Shown piece after piece: positions 25,977-34,417 of a stretch of DNA of 64,000 nt; within the stretch, counting starts at the first letter, position 1; every line of letters begins with the position of its first letter. Source of the DNA: Xanthobacter aminoxidans (GTDB taxonomy: Bacteria; Pseudomonadota; Alphaproteobacteria; Rhizobiales; Xanthobacteraceae); contig NZ_JAMJXC010000004.1 in NCBI RefSeq assembly GCF_023571765.1, forward strand, positions 186,001-250,000. Direction: 5' to 3'. Below the pieces are notes generated by a model that was not told the origin of the DNA, made no database searches, and saw only the letters and a program-made list of their open reading frames with translations. A program made the translations under genes and the position numbers.

Positions 25977-26855
25977 ATGACCATCGAGACAATCGGCGTC
26001 ATCGGCCTCGGCAACATGGGCTTCGGCATGGCCGCGACCCTTGCCGGCAAGGGCTTCAGGGTGAGCGCCACCGACATCAGCGATGCGCGCGCGCAGGCGG
26101 CCGCTGACGCTGGCATCCGCTTCACCACCCTCGCCGATCTGCTGGCCACCAGCGACGCCATCGTCTGCTCCCTCCCTCTGGCGCGCGACGTGGAAGCTGT
26201 GGTGACGACGCCCGGCGGACTTCTTGACCGGCGCGACCGCAAGGTCGTGGTCATCGACACCTCGACCTCCGATCCCGGCACCAGCCGCCGCCTCGCCGAG
26301 CGCCTCGCCACCGTCGGCCACGGCCTGCTCGATGCCCCGGTGAGCGGCGGTCCGTCCGGTGCCGCGCAGGGCACGCTGACCATGATGGTGGGCGGTTCCG
26401 AGGCCGACTTCGCTCTCGCGCTTCCGGTGCTCTCCGCCATGTCCGCCAAGGCGATCCACGTCGGCCCTTCGGGCGCCGGCAACATCGCCAAGCTCGTCAA
26501 CAACCTGCTGGTGGCTGCCCATCTCGTGACCATGGGCGAGGCCATGCGGCTCGCCGAGGGCGCCGGCCTCTCCGCGCAGGAAGCCATCGCCGTGGTGAAC
26601 ACCGCCAGCGGCCGCAGTGCCGTCAGCGAGGTGATGTTCCCGCGCTGGATCCTCACCAACAGCTTCGACAGCGGCTTCTCCGCCGGGCTGATGCGCAAGG
26701 ACGTGCGCCTCGCCCTGGAGCTGGCTTCCGAAAGCGCCGTGGACCTGCCGCTTTGCGCCCATGCCGGCGACATCTGGGGCGCCACCCGCGACACCATTCC
26801 CGACACGGCCGACTTCACCCGCATGGCCGACTACCGCACGAAGGACGCCGTCTGA
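25977..26855 (+). CDS. NAD(P)-dependent beta-hydroxyacid dehydrogenase
   Basis: The 292-residue protein belongs to the 3-hydroxyisobutyrate dehydrogenase / tartronate semialdehyde reductase family. It shows the Rossmann motif VIGLGNMGFGMAATLAGKGFRV, substrate motif DAPVSGGPSGAAQGTLTMMVGG and the catalytic-Lys helix GAGNIAKLVNNLLVAAHLVTMGEA. The substrate is a short beta-hydroxyacid, not specified by sequence. Its stop overlaps the aldehyde dehydrogenase start (TGATG), so the two enzymes likely act in sequence: hydroxyacid to semialdehyde to acid. Confidence 0.92.
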   Translation: MTIETIGVIGLGNMGFGMAATLAGKGFRVSATDISDARAQAAADAGIRFTTLADLLATSDAIVCSLPLARDVEAVVTTPGGLLDRRDRKVVVIDTSTSDPGTSRRLAERLATVGHGLLDAPVSGGPSGAAQGTLTMMVGGSEADFALALPVLSAMSAKAIHVGPSGAGNIAKLVNNLLVAAHLVTMGEAMRLAEGAGLSAQEAIAVVNTASGRSAVSEVMFPRWILTNSFDSGFSAGLMRKDVRLALELASESAVDLPLCAHAGDIWGATRDTIPDTADFTRMADYRTKDAV

Positions 26856-28393
26856 TGCTCGACACTCCCCACTCTCCGGCAGCCCCGCGCGTCGCCGCAC
26901 TTCTCGCCGGCTTCCTGCCTGACGGGCGCATCGGCAGCGTTGTCGCCGGCGAGGTCATGCCCGGCACCGGCGCCGCGCTCGATCTCACCAATCCCGCCGA
27001 CGGCCGCGTCATCGCCAGCTATGCCGATGCCGGTCAAAGCGTCGTCGACGCCGCCATGGACGCGGCCCGCGCCGGACAGGCGGCGTGGTGGAAGATGACC
27101 GCCGCCGCGCGCGGCCGTGCCATGTGGGAGATTGCCCGCCTGGTGCGCCAGAACGCCGAGGCGCTGGCGGAGCTGGAGACCCTCTCCGCCGGCAAGCCCA
27201 TCCGCGACACCCGCGGCGAGGTCGCCAAGGTGGCGGAGATGTTCGAGTATTATGCGGGCTGGTGCGACAAGCTCCACGGCGAGGTGATCCCGGTTCCCAC
27301 CTCCCACCTCAACTATACCCGCCACGAGCCCATCGGCACCGTGGTGCAGATCACGCCCTGGAACGCGCCCATATTCACCGCCGGCTGGCAGATCGCGCCC
27401 GCCATCTGCGCCGGAAACGCGGTGGTGCTGAAGCCGTCCGAGCTGACCCCCCTGACCTCGCTCGCCCTCGGCATGCTGTGCGCCCGCGCCGAAGGCGTGC
27501 CGGCCGGCCTCGTCAGCGTGCTCGCCGGCAACGGCCCCACCACCGGTGCTGCGGCCGTGGCCCATGGCCAGACCGGCCTCGTGGTGTTCGTCGGCTCGGC
27601 GGAAGCCGGGTCGCGCATCGCCGCCGAGGCGGCCCGCAACATCGTGCCGAGCGTGCTGGAGCTGGGTGGCAAGTCCGCCAACATCGTGTTCGCGGACGCT
27701 GACATCTCCCGCGCCCTTCTCGGTGCACAGGCCGCCATCTTCGGCGGCGCCGGGCAGAGCTGTGTCGCCGGCTCGCGCCTGCTGGTGCAGCGCGCCCTCC
27801 ATGGCGAGTTCGTCGCCCGCCTCTCCGAGGCCGCGCGCCGCATTCCCACCGGCCTGCCCACCGATCCGGCGACCCAGATCGGCCCCATCAACAACCGGCG
27901 CCAACTGGACAAGATCTCCGGCATGGTGGATGCGGCGGTGGCGGCGGGCGGCCAGCTCGCGGCCGGCGGCGCCTGCCCCGATACGCTGCGCGAGACCGGC
28001 GGCTTCTTCTATGCCCCCACCATCGTGGACGGGGTGACGCCGGCCGCCGACATCGCCCGCGAGGAGGTGTTCGGCCCGGTGCTGGCGGTGCTGCCCTTCG
28101 ACACGGAAGAAGAGGCCATCGCCATCGCCAATGCGACCCCCTACGGCCTGGCCGGCGCGGTGTGGACGCAGGATGTGGGCCGCGCCCACCGGGTGGCCGC
28201 CGAGGTGCGGGCCGGCACCTTCTGGGTCAACGGCTACAAGACCATCAACGTGGCCTCGCCCTTCGGCGGCTTCGGCCGCTCCGGCTTCGGCCGCTCGTCC
28301 GGCCGCGAGGCGCTGATGGCCTACACCCAGACCAAGAGCGTGTGGGTGGAAACCGCGCGCACGCCCGGCGTCGCCTTCGGCTACGTGGGCTGA
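26855..28393 (+). CDS. Aldehyde dehydrogenase family protein
   Basis: The 512-residue enzyme has ITPWNAPIFTAGWQIAPAICAGNAVVLKPSE, the FVGSAEAGSRIAAEA cofactor loop, ELGGKSANIVFADAD with the general-base Glu, and GGAGQSCVAGSRLLV with the catalytic Cys. The C-terminus includes EEVFGPVLAVLPFDTEEEA and TFWVNGYKTINVASPFGGFGRSGFGRSSG. It oxidises an aldehyde or semialdehyde with NAD(P). Translational coupling to the preceding dehydrogenase suggests a shared pathway. The start is ATG 26855; the frame is open upstream but overlaps the previous gene. Confidence 0.94.
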   Translation: MLDTPHSPAAPRVAALLAGFLPDGRIGSVVAGEVMPGTGAALDLTNPADGRVIASYADAGQSVVDAAMDAARAGQAAWWKMTAAARGRAMWEIARLVRQNAEALAELETLSAGKPIRDTRGEVAKVAEMFEYYAGWCDKLHGEVIPVPTSHLNYTRHEPIGTVVQITPWNAPIFTAGWQIAPAICAGNAVVLKPSELTPLTSLALGMLCARAEGVPAGLVSVLAGNGPTTGAAAVAHGQTGLVVFVGSAEAGSRIAAEAARNIVPSVLELGGKSANIVFADADISRALLGAQAAIFGGAGQSCVAGSRLLVQRALHGEFVARLSEAARRIPTGLPTDPATQIGPINNRRQLDKISGMVDAAVAAGGQLAAGGACPDTLRETGGFFYAPTIVDGVTPAADIAREEVFGPVLAVLPFDTEEEAIAIANATPYGLAGAVWTQDVGRAHRVAAEVRAGTFWVNGYKTINVASPFGGFGRSGFGRSSGREALMAYTQTKSVWVETARTPGVAFGYVG

Positions 28394-28430
28394 CGCCCGC
28401 CCGACGTCCCGGTGCCCTCACCGACACCAT

Positions 28431-28456
28431 GCCACGGCGGCCCCCGCCGCCGTGGC
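28431..28456. terminator. GC hairpin and direct repeat after the ALDH gene
   Basis: GCCACGGCGG (28431-28440) pairs perfectly with CCGCCGTGGC (28447-28456) around a 6-base loop. It is followed by two tandem copies of ATCCAAGAAAAAC (28464-28476, 28477-28489). No T-run follows, so it may attenuate or process the transcript between ALDH and the DUF3100 gene instead of ending it. Confidence 0.45.
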
Positions 28457-28532
28457 CCGCGAGATCCAAGAAAAACATCCAAGAAAAACACCGACCTTTC
28501 CAGACACGGCCGCGCAGGCACAGGGGATCACC

Positions 28533-29900
28533 ATGAGCAAGGGCTTAGGACTACAGGACAACGGATTTGCGCCTGCGGATGCAGGGCACGAAGGGCTGGG
28601 CATCGCAGGGCCGGTGCGCCTGTTCCTGTTCGCGCTCGCGGCGGTGGTCATCGCCGAGACCATCGGCAACGTCACCATTCCCCTCGGCTCCAACAAGATC
28701 GTGCTGCTGCCGCTGTTGTGGGCGCTGCTGTGCGGCGCCGCCCTGGGCCTTGCCGCCCCCCGCATGCCAGGTGTGCTGAAGATGTCGGTCAGCGAGCAGC
28801 GGCTCGCCTCCGCCTTCCTGCAGCCGACGCTGCTCATCTTCATCGCCAAGCTCGGCCTTCTGGTGGGCGGCTCGGTGCCGAAGATCCTGTCGGCCGGCTG
28901 GTCGCTGGTGTTCCAGGAGTTCGGCCACTTCTTCGGCACCATGGTGTTCGGCCTGCCGGTGGCGCTGCTGCTCGGCATCAAGCGCGAAGCCATCGGCGCC
29001 ACCTTCTCGGTGGGGCGCGAGCCAAGCCTCGCCATCATCGGCGAGCGCTTCGGCATGGATAGCCCGGAGGGACGCGGCGTGCTGGCGGAATACATCACCG
29101 GCACCGTGTTCGGCGCGGTGTTCATCGCCATCCTCGCGAGCTTCATCGCCAGCCTGAACATCTTCAACCCGCTGGCGCTGGCCATGGGTGCGGGGGTCGG
29201 CTCCGGCAGCATGATGGCCGCCGCCTCCGGCGCCATCGCCGCGCAGCAGACGCCGGAGATGGCGAAGGACGTGGCCACCTTCGCGGCGGCCAGCAACCTC
29301 ATCACCACCACCATCGGCACCTATTTCACCCTGTTCCTCTCGCTGCCCTTCACGCTCTGGGCCTACAGCAAGCTGGAGCCCATCCTCGGCCGCAGCCGCA
29401 AAGCCGCCATCCCCGCCGATGCCGCTCCGGTCGAGGCGCCGCACGCGGAGATGAAGCTCAGCGTCCTCGCCATCATCGCCGGCTGGGTGCTGATCGGCAC
29501 CTATGGCCTCATCGGCAACGCCATCACCTACAAGACCCCGGTGGACGGCAACGTGGTGGCAGGCATGGCCATCATCCTCGGCGTGGTGATGGCGGGCTAC
29601 GGCCTCTACGGGGTCACCGGACGTCGCCTGCCGGCGGTGGTGTGGGTCTCGGCCATCGGCATGGCGCTGACCTATCCGGGCGGGCCGGTCGCGGTTGATG
29701 TGGCGGCGCTCACGGGCAAGATCAACTTCCTCGCCCTCGCAACCCCCATCCTCGCCTTCGCGGGCCTGTCCATCGCCAAGGACGTTCCGACCTTCCGCCG
29801 CCTCGGCTGGCGCATCGTGGTGGTGTCGCTGATGGCCAATGCCGGCACCTTCCTCGGTGCGGCGCTCATCGCGCAGTTCTTCATGCACCCGCCGGTCTGA
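28533..29900 (+). CDS. DUF3100 domain membrane protein
   Basis: The 455-residue protein is recognised as the DUF3100 family, a multispan inner-membrane family of unknown function. About eleven hydrophobic segments are visible, with conserved pieces LPLLWALLCGAALG, GLPVALLLGIKREAIGATFSVGREPSLAIIGERFG, YITGTVFGAVFIAILASF and LAMGAGVGSGSMMAAASGAIAA. The pseudo-symmetric, Gly-rich helices are transporter-like. ATG 28533 follows GGGGATC at good spacing. Its neighbour is an M20 amidohydrolase, so it probably moves the amidohydrolase substrate or product; this is inferred. Confidence 0.88.
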   Translation: MSKGLGLQDNGFAPADAGHEGLGIAGPVRLFLFALAAVVIAETIGNVTIPLGSNKIVLLPLLWALLCGAALGLAAPRMPGVLKMSVSEQRLASAFLQPTLLIFIAKLGLLVGGSVPKILSAGWSLVFQEFGHFFGTMVFGLPVALLLGIKREAIGATFSVGREPSLAIIGERFGMDSPEGRGVLAEYITGTVFGAVFIAILASFIASLNIFNPLALAMGAGVGSGSMMAAASGAIAAQQTPEMAKDVATFAAASNLITTTIGTYFTLFLSLPFTLWAYSKLEPILGRSRKAAIPADAAPVEAPHAEMKLSVLAIIAGWVLIGTYGLIGNAITYKTPVDGNVVAGMAIILGVVMAGYGLYGVTGRRLPAVVWVSAIGMALTYPGGPVAVDVAALTGKINFLALATPILAFAGLSIAKDVPTFRRLGWRIVVVSLMANAGTFLGAALIAQFFMHPPV

Positions 29901-29924
29901 TCCGCCGCGCATCCCGATCACCGG

Positions 29925-29952
29925 CAAGGCCCGTGCATGAGCACGGGCCTTG
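29925..29952. terminator. Perfect 12-bp hairpin between DUF3100 and M20 genes
   Basis: CAAGGCCCGTGC (29925-29936), a four-base loop ATGA, then GCACGGGCCTTG (29941-29952). There is no long T-run, but the stem is very stable. An in-frame ATG for the next gene sits in the loop at 29937, where it would be hard to initiate, which favours the start at 29982. Confidence 0.6.
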
Positions 29953-29981
29953 TCGCCATATCCCCCCACCCCGAGCTCGCC

Positions 29982-31142
29982 ATGACCACCCATGTCCCCC
30001 CGGACCTCGCAGCCCGCCTCGTCGCCCTCAGGCATGACCTGCATGCCTTTCCCGAACTCGCGTTCGAGGAGACCCGCACCGCAGACGTGGTGGCGCGCGA
30101 GCTGGCAGCCCTCGGCCTCAAGGTGACCACCGGCCTCGCCGGCACCGGGGTGGTGGGCACGCTCCATCGCGGCGGCGGCCCGGCCATCGGCCTTCGGGCG
30201 GACATGGACGCTCTGCCGATCCTCGAGGCGAGCGGCGTCGCTTATGCCTCGCGCACGCCCGGCACCATGCATGCCTGCGGCCATGACGGGCATGTGGCCA
30301 TGCTGCTCGGCGCGGCGCATCTGCTGGCGGCGGATCGGGATTTCACCGGCACGGTACATTTCATCTTCCAGCCGGCCGAAGAATGCGCGGGCGGTGGGCG
30401 GCGGATGGTCGAGGACGGCCTGTTCACCGCCTTTCCCTGCAAGAGCGTGTGGGGCCTGCACAATTGGCCGGGGCTGCCGCTCGGCACGCTGGCGACGCGG
30501 CCCGGCGCCATCATGGCCTCCATGGACACGTTCGAAATCCGCGTGCGCGGCGCGGGCACCCATGCCGCCATGCCGCATCTGGGCATCGATCCGTGCACGG
30601 CGGCGGCTGAAATTGTTCTCGCGCTTCAAACCATCGTCAGCCGCCGCCTCTCTCCCCTCGCCCCGGCGGTGGTGAGCGTGACGCAGATTCACGGCGGCGA
30701 CGCCTGGAACGTCGTCCCCGATCTTGTCACCCTGCGCGGCACGGTACGATGCCTCGGGGAGACGGAGCGCCGGACCATCGCCGACCTCATGGCCCGCATG
30801 GTGCCGGGCATCGCCGCGAGCCACGGCGCACAGGCGGAGCTGGACTACTTTGAAGGCTATCCGGCCACCGTGAACTGGGCCGATGCGGTGCCCGTGGCAC
30901 TGGCGGCCGGGGCTCATGTGCCCGCCATCACGCGCAGGGTGGGCGACGTGGAACCGTCCATGGCGGCGGAGGACTTCGCCTACATGCTTCAGGCGTGTCC
31001 CGGCGCCTATGTCTGGCTCGGTGTGGATGGCGCGCGCCCCTCGAAGCCGCTGCACAATCCCGCCTACGATTTCAACGACGACGCGCTCGCCATCGGTCCG
31101 GCCTATTGGGCGGCGCTGGCACGGCAGGCGCTCGCGGCCTGA
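29982..31142 (+). CDS. M20 family amidohydrolase (hippurate hydrolase / N-acyl-amino-acid type)
   Basis: The 386-residue metallo-amidohydrolase has LRADMDALPI, the metal motif MHACGHDGHVAMLLGAAHLL, QPAEECAGGGRRMVEDG with the catalytic Glu pair, GLHNWPGLPLG, and the dimerisation-domain GAGTHAAMPHLGIDP. It removes an acyl group from an amide-linked amino acid or similar compound. It follows the DUF3100 gene across a hairpin. ATG 29982 gives the usual N-terminus (LRHDLHAFPELAFEE); ATG 29937 lies in the hairpin loop. Confidence 0.93.
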   Translation: MTTHVPPDLAARLVALRHDLHAFPELAFEETRTADVVARELAALGLKVTTGLAGTGVVGTLHRGGGPAIGLRADMDALPILEASGVAYASRTPGTMHACGHDGHVAMLLGAAHLLAADRDFTGTVHFIFQPAEECAGGGRRMVEDGLFTAFPCKSVWGLHNWPGLPLGTLATRPGAIMASMDTFEIRVRGAGTHAAMPHLGIDPCTAAAEIVLALQTIVSRRLSPLAPAVVSVTQIHGGDAWNVVPDLVTLRGTVRCLGETERRTIADLMARMVPGIAASHGAQAELDYFEGYPATVNWADAVPVALAAGAHVPAITRRVGDVEPSMAAEDFAYMLQACPGAYVWLGVDGARPSKPLHNPAYDFNDDALAIGPAYWAALARQALAA

Positions 31143-31295
31143 GCCGGCAGGCGCGCCGATGAAGAGATCGCCGGCAATGTCACCCGTTCCGGTCTCGACC
31201 GCCGTCACCTTGCCCGACGCGCGCCCCAGCCAGCGGATGTCCACGCCGAAGCGGAACGTGACGCCCAGCCAAGTGCCCCTCGCCGAACAGGCCAT
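31143..31295 (-). pseudogene. Probable fragment of a D-amino-acid dehydrogenase-like FAD oxidoreductase
   Basis: The minus strand encodes about 50 residues, including GVTFRFGVDIRWL and GKVTAVETGTGDIAGDLFIGA. This resembles the substrate-domain strand region of DadA-type FAD amino-acid dehydrogenases (GVTFRFGT..., GRVTGVET.GEI.AD.VV.A). Neither the FAD-binding N-terminus nor the C-terminal part is present; the piece abuts the M20 stop. The remaining 31296-31402 stretch is AT-rich without a gene. Similarity is judged by eye over a short stretch only. Confidence 0.45.
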
Positions 31296-31402
31296 GGCGT
31301 CGGCCTACGGAATGGGGGGGAACGAGAAAGTGTCCAACCCGCACCCGAGGCTAGACACCTTAACCACTAACAATTTGGATTATAAGGAGAAAAATATGAG
31401 CA

Positions 31403-31479
31403 TGGCGACCCCGGCAGGGCTCGAACCTGCGACCTAGTGCTTAGAAGGCACTTGCTCTATCCAGCTGAGCTACGGGGCC
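31403..31479 (-). tRNA. tRNA-Arg (anticodon TCT)
   Basis: On the minus strand the 77-base gene starts GGCCCCGTAGCTCAGCTGG and ends in an encoded CCA. The acceptor stem GGCCCCG pairs with CGGGGTC, the D stem GCTC/GAGC, anticodon stem AGTGC/GCACT and T stem GCAGG/CCTGC are all formed, and the anticodon loop CTTCTAA gives TCT (31443-31445). The 3' end faces the accessory region, the side where tRNA-targeting islands usually insert. Confidence 0.97.
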
Positions 31480-31552
31480 CCGATCCGCCTTTTACGGCGG
31501 GCGGTCGCACAGCGGAAGCGCCTTTCCCGGTGGGGATCGGGACGCGGCCGGC

Positions 31553-31858
31553 TCAGTGGGTCCACTGGCCGGTGCGATTGAAGGCGAAATTGTCGGAATA
31601 CGCCATGCGGCGGCGCCCGGCCTCATGCGGCTCGTACACGCGGTAAGGGATGCCCCGCTTCTCGCAGTAGGCCACCGCTTCTTCCTTCGTCTCGAAGGAC
31701 AGGTGGATCTGGCTGCGCATGTCGGCCGAAGAGGTGTAGCCCATCAGGGGCTCCACGCGGCGCGCATGCTCCGGCTCGTAATCGAGCACCCAGTGCTTGG
31801 TCTTCGCCACGCCGGACTGCATGGCGTTGCGCGACGGCTTGTAGATGCGAGCGACCAT
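31553..31858 (-). CDS. ETC complex I subunit, NDUFS4-like
   Basis: The 101-residue protein matches the NDUFS4/18-kDa accessory subunit family of NADH dehydrogenase found in alphaproteobacteria and mitochondria. Landmarks are ARIYKPSRNAMQSG near the start, WVLDYEP, PLMGYTSSADMRSQIHLSFETKEEAVAYCEKRGIPYRV, and the C-terminal YSDNFAFNR. It is a stand-alone gene downstream of tRNA-Arg on the same strand. It acts on the matrix-facing (cytoplasmic) arm of complex I. Confidence 0.93.
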   Translation of the reverse strand: MVARIYKPSRNAMQSGVAKTKHWVLDYEPEHARRVEPLMGYTSSADMRSQIHLSFETKEEAVAYCEKRGIPYRVYEPHEAGRRRMAYSDNFAFNRTGQWTH

Positions 31859-31972
31859 GGTTCGAACCCGTCAGAATGCCGGACAGCCCCTGCCGGGCAG
31901 CCCGTTTCGTCTATAGTGAAGCCGCGCGGGCGAGGCAACCGAACACGGCGCCGCGCCCGGTTCCGAGATGCC

Positions 31973-32266
31973 TCAGCGCAGGACCAGACAGTCGGCGGCC
32001 GCCTGAGCCGATTGAGCGGCGGTGAGGTGGCTCACCTTGCCGGAGAGTACCAGCGAGCGGGTCTGCTCGGTGACGACCGCACGACCATCGGCGCCCTTCA
32101 CCAGCAGGGGCGCGCTGGCCACGTAGATCGCGCGGGCGTCGTTGGAAAGCTTGGCCGCGCAGCGTTCGGCGGCGGCCTTGTCGGCAAGAGCGGGAGCCGT
32201 CGAGAGGAGCCCTGCGGCCACTGCCATCGCCGCCAACTTCTGCGCCGTCTTCCGCATCCTGCTCAC
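31973..32266 (-). CDS. Small secreted protein of unknown function
   Basis: The 97-residue product has a signal peptide (MSRMRKTAQKLAAMAVAAGLLSTAPALA, cleavage after ALA) and a mature part of about 70 residues with two Cys (ERCAAKL, ADCLVLR) that could pair. No domain is recognised. GC third-position bias is normal for this genome. It lies between mgtE and the NDUFS4-like gene, all on the minus strand. Confidence 0.72.
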   Translation of the reverse strand: MSRMRKTAQKLAAMAVAAGLLSTAPALADKAAAERCAAKLSNDARAIYVASAPLLVKGADGRAVVTEQTRSLVLSGKVSHLTAAQSAQAAADCLVLR

Positions 32267-32345
32267 CCTTCACCACATCCCGCCGACGCCCCGCGTCGGG
32301 CGCCCCCTTGTTGAGGAGATCGCAGGCGAATGCAAGCCGGGCCGA

Positions 32346-33776
32346 TCAAGTGGCGAACCACCATGTGGCGAGGCCGAGGAAGGCGAAGAATCCCACCGTG
32401 TCCGTCACCATGGTGACGAACACCCCCGAGGCCACCGCGGGATCCAGCTTGAGCTTCGCGATGACGATGGGAATGAGGATGCCGAACAGGCCGGCGGCGA
32501 CCATGTTCAGGATCAGCGCCGAGGAAATCACCACGCCGAGATGGACGTTGGCGAACCAGAAGCCGGCGATGAGGCCGAGCAGGCACGCGAGCGTCGTGCC
32601 GTTCACCAGCCCCACCAGCACCTCGCGCAACACGATGCGGCGGGCGTTGTGGCTCGACAATTCCTTGGTGGCGAGGGCGCGCACCGCCACCGTCATGGTC
32701 TGGGTACCGGCATTGCCGCCCATGGAGGCGACGATGGGCATGAGGATGGCGAGCGCCACCATCTTCTCGATGGTGCCCTCGAACAGGCTGATGATGGAGG
32801 CCGAGACGAAGGCGGTGCCCAGATTCACCACCAGCCAGGGCAGCCGGCTACGGGCGGTGAAGGCCACCGTGTCCGACAATTCCTCGTCGCTGCGCACGCC
32901 GCCGAGAGCGCGCAGGTCCTCGTCCGCCTCTTCCTGGATCACGTCCACCACGTCGTCGATGGTCATGACGCCGACGAGCCGTCCGGCATCGTCCACGACA
33001 GGGGCGGAGACGAGGTTGTAGCGCTCGAACATGCGCGCCACGTCCTCCTGGTCCTCGGACGCCTTCACCACCTTGGCCTGCTCGGCCTTCACCGCGCTCA
33101 TCAGCACCGGGCGGCGGGTGCGCAGCAGCCGGTCGAGGGGAACGGAACCGACGAGCCGATAGGCGGGGTCGACGATGAACACCTCATAGAAGGTGTCCGG
33201 CAGGTCCGCGGTCTCGCGCATGTAGTCGATGGTGCGGCCGACGGTCCAGAACGGCGGGACGGCGATGAACTCCGTCTGCATGCGCCGGCCGGCGCTTTCT
33301 TCCGGATAGTCGAGGGAGCGCTGCAGGGCGACCCGCTCCGGCGCCGGAAGGTGCTCCAGAACCGCCGCCATCTCATCCTCGTCGAGATCTTCGAGGATGT
33401 AGACCGCATCGTCCGAATCAAGGTCGCGCATTCCGCGGGCGACGGTGAGCGGCGAGAGGCTGCGCAGGATGGAGAGGCGGACGGTCTCGTCCAGCTCGGT
33501 CAGGGCGGTGAAGTCGAAGGCCGGCCCCAGCATCTCGATGAGCCGGCGCCGCTCGTCGGCGTCCAGCTCCTCGATGAGGTCGCCCATATCGGCTTCGTGC
33601 AGATCGCTCGCGAGCGCCTTCAACGCGTCCACGTCGCGGGCGGAGATGGCCTCCTCGACCCGGCTGCGGAAGGCGTCCGAGAGATTGCCCTCCTCGTCGC
33701 GCACCGTGAGAGGCGCGAGCGCGGCACCGGCCGGGTCGGCAGCCTCGGCGGCGGCCGGATCAGCATCGTCGCGCAT
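32346..33776 (-). CDS. mgtE: Magnesium transporter MgtE
   Basis: MgtE is a Mg2+-gated channel. The 476-residue protein has the N-terminal superhelical domain (LHEADMGDLIEELDADERRRLIEML, MAAVLEHLPAPERVALQRSLDYPEESAGRRMQTEF), a CBS pair (about residues 145-275; LVSAPVVDDAGRLVGVMTIDDVVDVI), and a C-terminal five-helix pore with ARSRLPWLVVNLGTAFVSASIISLFEGTIEKM and MPIVASMGGNAGTQTMTVAVRALA. ATG 33776 gives the expected start. It diverges from the ndv locus; the 242-base gap shows no obvious Mg-sensing leader. Confidence 0.95.
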   Translation of the reverse strand: MRDDADPAAAEAADPAGAALAPLTVRDEEGNLSDAFRSRVEEAISARDVDALKALASDLHEADMGDLIEELDADERRRLIEMLGPAFDFTALTELDETVRLSILRSLSPLTVARGMRDLDSDDAVYILEDLDEDEMAAVLEHLPAPERVALQRSLDYPEESAGRRMQTEFIAVPPFWTVGRTIDYMRETADLPDTFYEVFIVDPAYRLVGSVPLDRLLRTRRPVLMSAVKAEQAKVVKASEDQEDVARMFERYNLVSAPVVDDAGRLVGVMTIDDVVDVIQEEADEDLRALGGVRSDEELSDTVAFTARSRLPWLVVNLGTAFVSASIISLFEGTIEKMVALAILMPIVASMGGNAGTQTMTVAVRALATKELSSHNARRIVLREVLVGLVNGTTLACLLGLIAGFWFANVHLGVVISSALILNMVAAGLFGILIPIVIAKLKLDPAVASGVFVTMVTDTVGFFAFLGLATWWFAT

Positions 33777-34018
33777 GGGCTCCTCCCGGTGGGTCAGGCG
33801 GGATGGGCGCCCGCCTCCGGCGCGGAAGCAGGGCACGGGGTCTGGGGATGGCTGGGGGCCGGCCGCTTCGCGCGACGACGAAGGGGCAGGTCCCTCCCGC
33901 TGCGTCTAGTGATCCCTGCGGCGTTTGTGAAGCCTTCCGCGGGACATCACCCCTTTTCGCTGGACCGGGCGGTCTCCATGTCACTATGAACACCCCGGCC
34001 TGCCGGAGATATCGTCAG

Positions 34019-34417
34019 ATGAACACCCTGCCCTATTCCGAGCGCCCGCTCTTCCGCCCGGGACCGCGCACGCTCAACTGGATGATTCCGCTCGGCATGG
34101 GCGCCGTCGGCTGGGCGCTCTACATGCGCTACATGGTGGTGGAGCCGACCCTCGTCTCCCTCGCCTGCGAGGCGGGGCTGGAAAGCGCCGGCTGCTACGG
34201 CCGCGCGGCGGTGCTGGCGCTGTCGGCGTGGAACGTGTTCGGCGGCGTGGCGCTGGTGGTGGCGCTGATCCAGCTTCTGGCACCGGGCCTCGCCACCTTC
34301 TCGGTGGGCATGGTGTTCGCGAGCTTCGCCCTCGTCTTTCACAACGAGGTCGCCGGCGCGCTGGCGGCGATGATGCTCATCCTCTCCTTTGCACGGCCTG
34401 GACCCGCCACAGCGTGA
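34019..34417 (+). CDS. Four-helix membrane protein of unknown function
   Basis: The 132-residue product begins MNTLPYSERPLFRPGPRTLNWMIPLGMGAVGWALYMRYMVVEPTLVSLACEAGLESAGCYGRAAVLALSAWNVFGG and has four hydrophobic segments. Two conserved-looking Cys lie in the first loop. GGAG precedes ATG 34019. Its last 41 bases overlap the 3' end of the convergent ndvC-like gene. Location next to the glucan locus suggests a related envelope role, but this is only contextual. Confidence 0.65.
   Translation: MNTLPYSERPLFRPGPRTLNWMIPLGMGAVGWALYMRYMVVEPTLVSLACEAGLESAGCYGRAAVLALSAWNVFGGVALVVALIQLLAPGLATFSVGMVFASFALVFHNEVAGALAAMMLILSFARPGPATA

Noticed and set aside
28551-31295. A 914-codon minus-strand frame opposite DUF3100 and the M20 gene
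   Set aside because: It is an antisense shadow of two solid plus-strand genes. Only its first 50 codons, outside those genes, look protein-like and are listed as a probable oxidoreductase fragment.
31403-31479. tRNA-Arg 3' end as an attachment site with a partner repeat in the window
   Set aside because: No second copy of the tRNA 3' end was noticed by eye between 21 and 31 kb, so attL/attR sites are not claimed.
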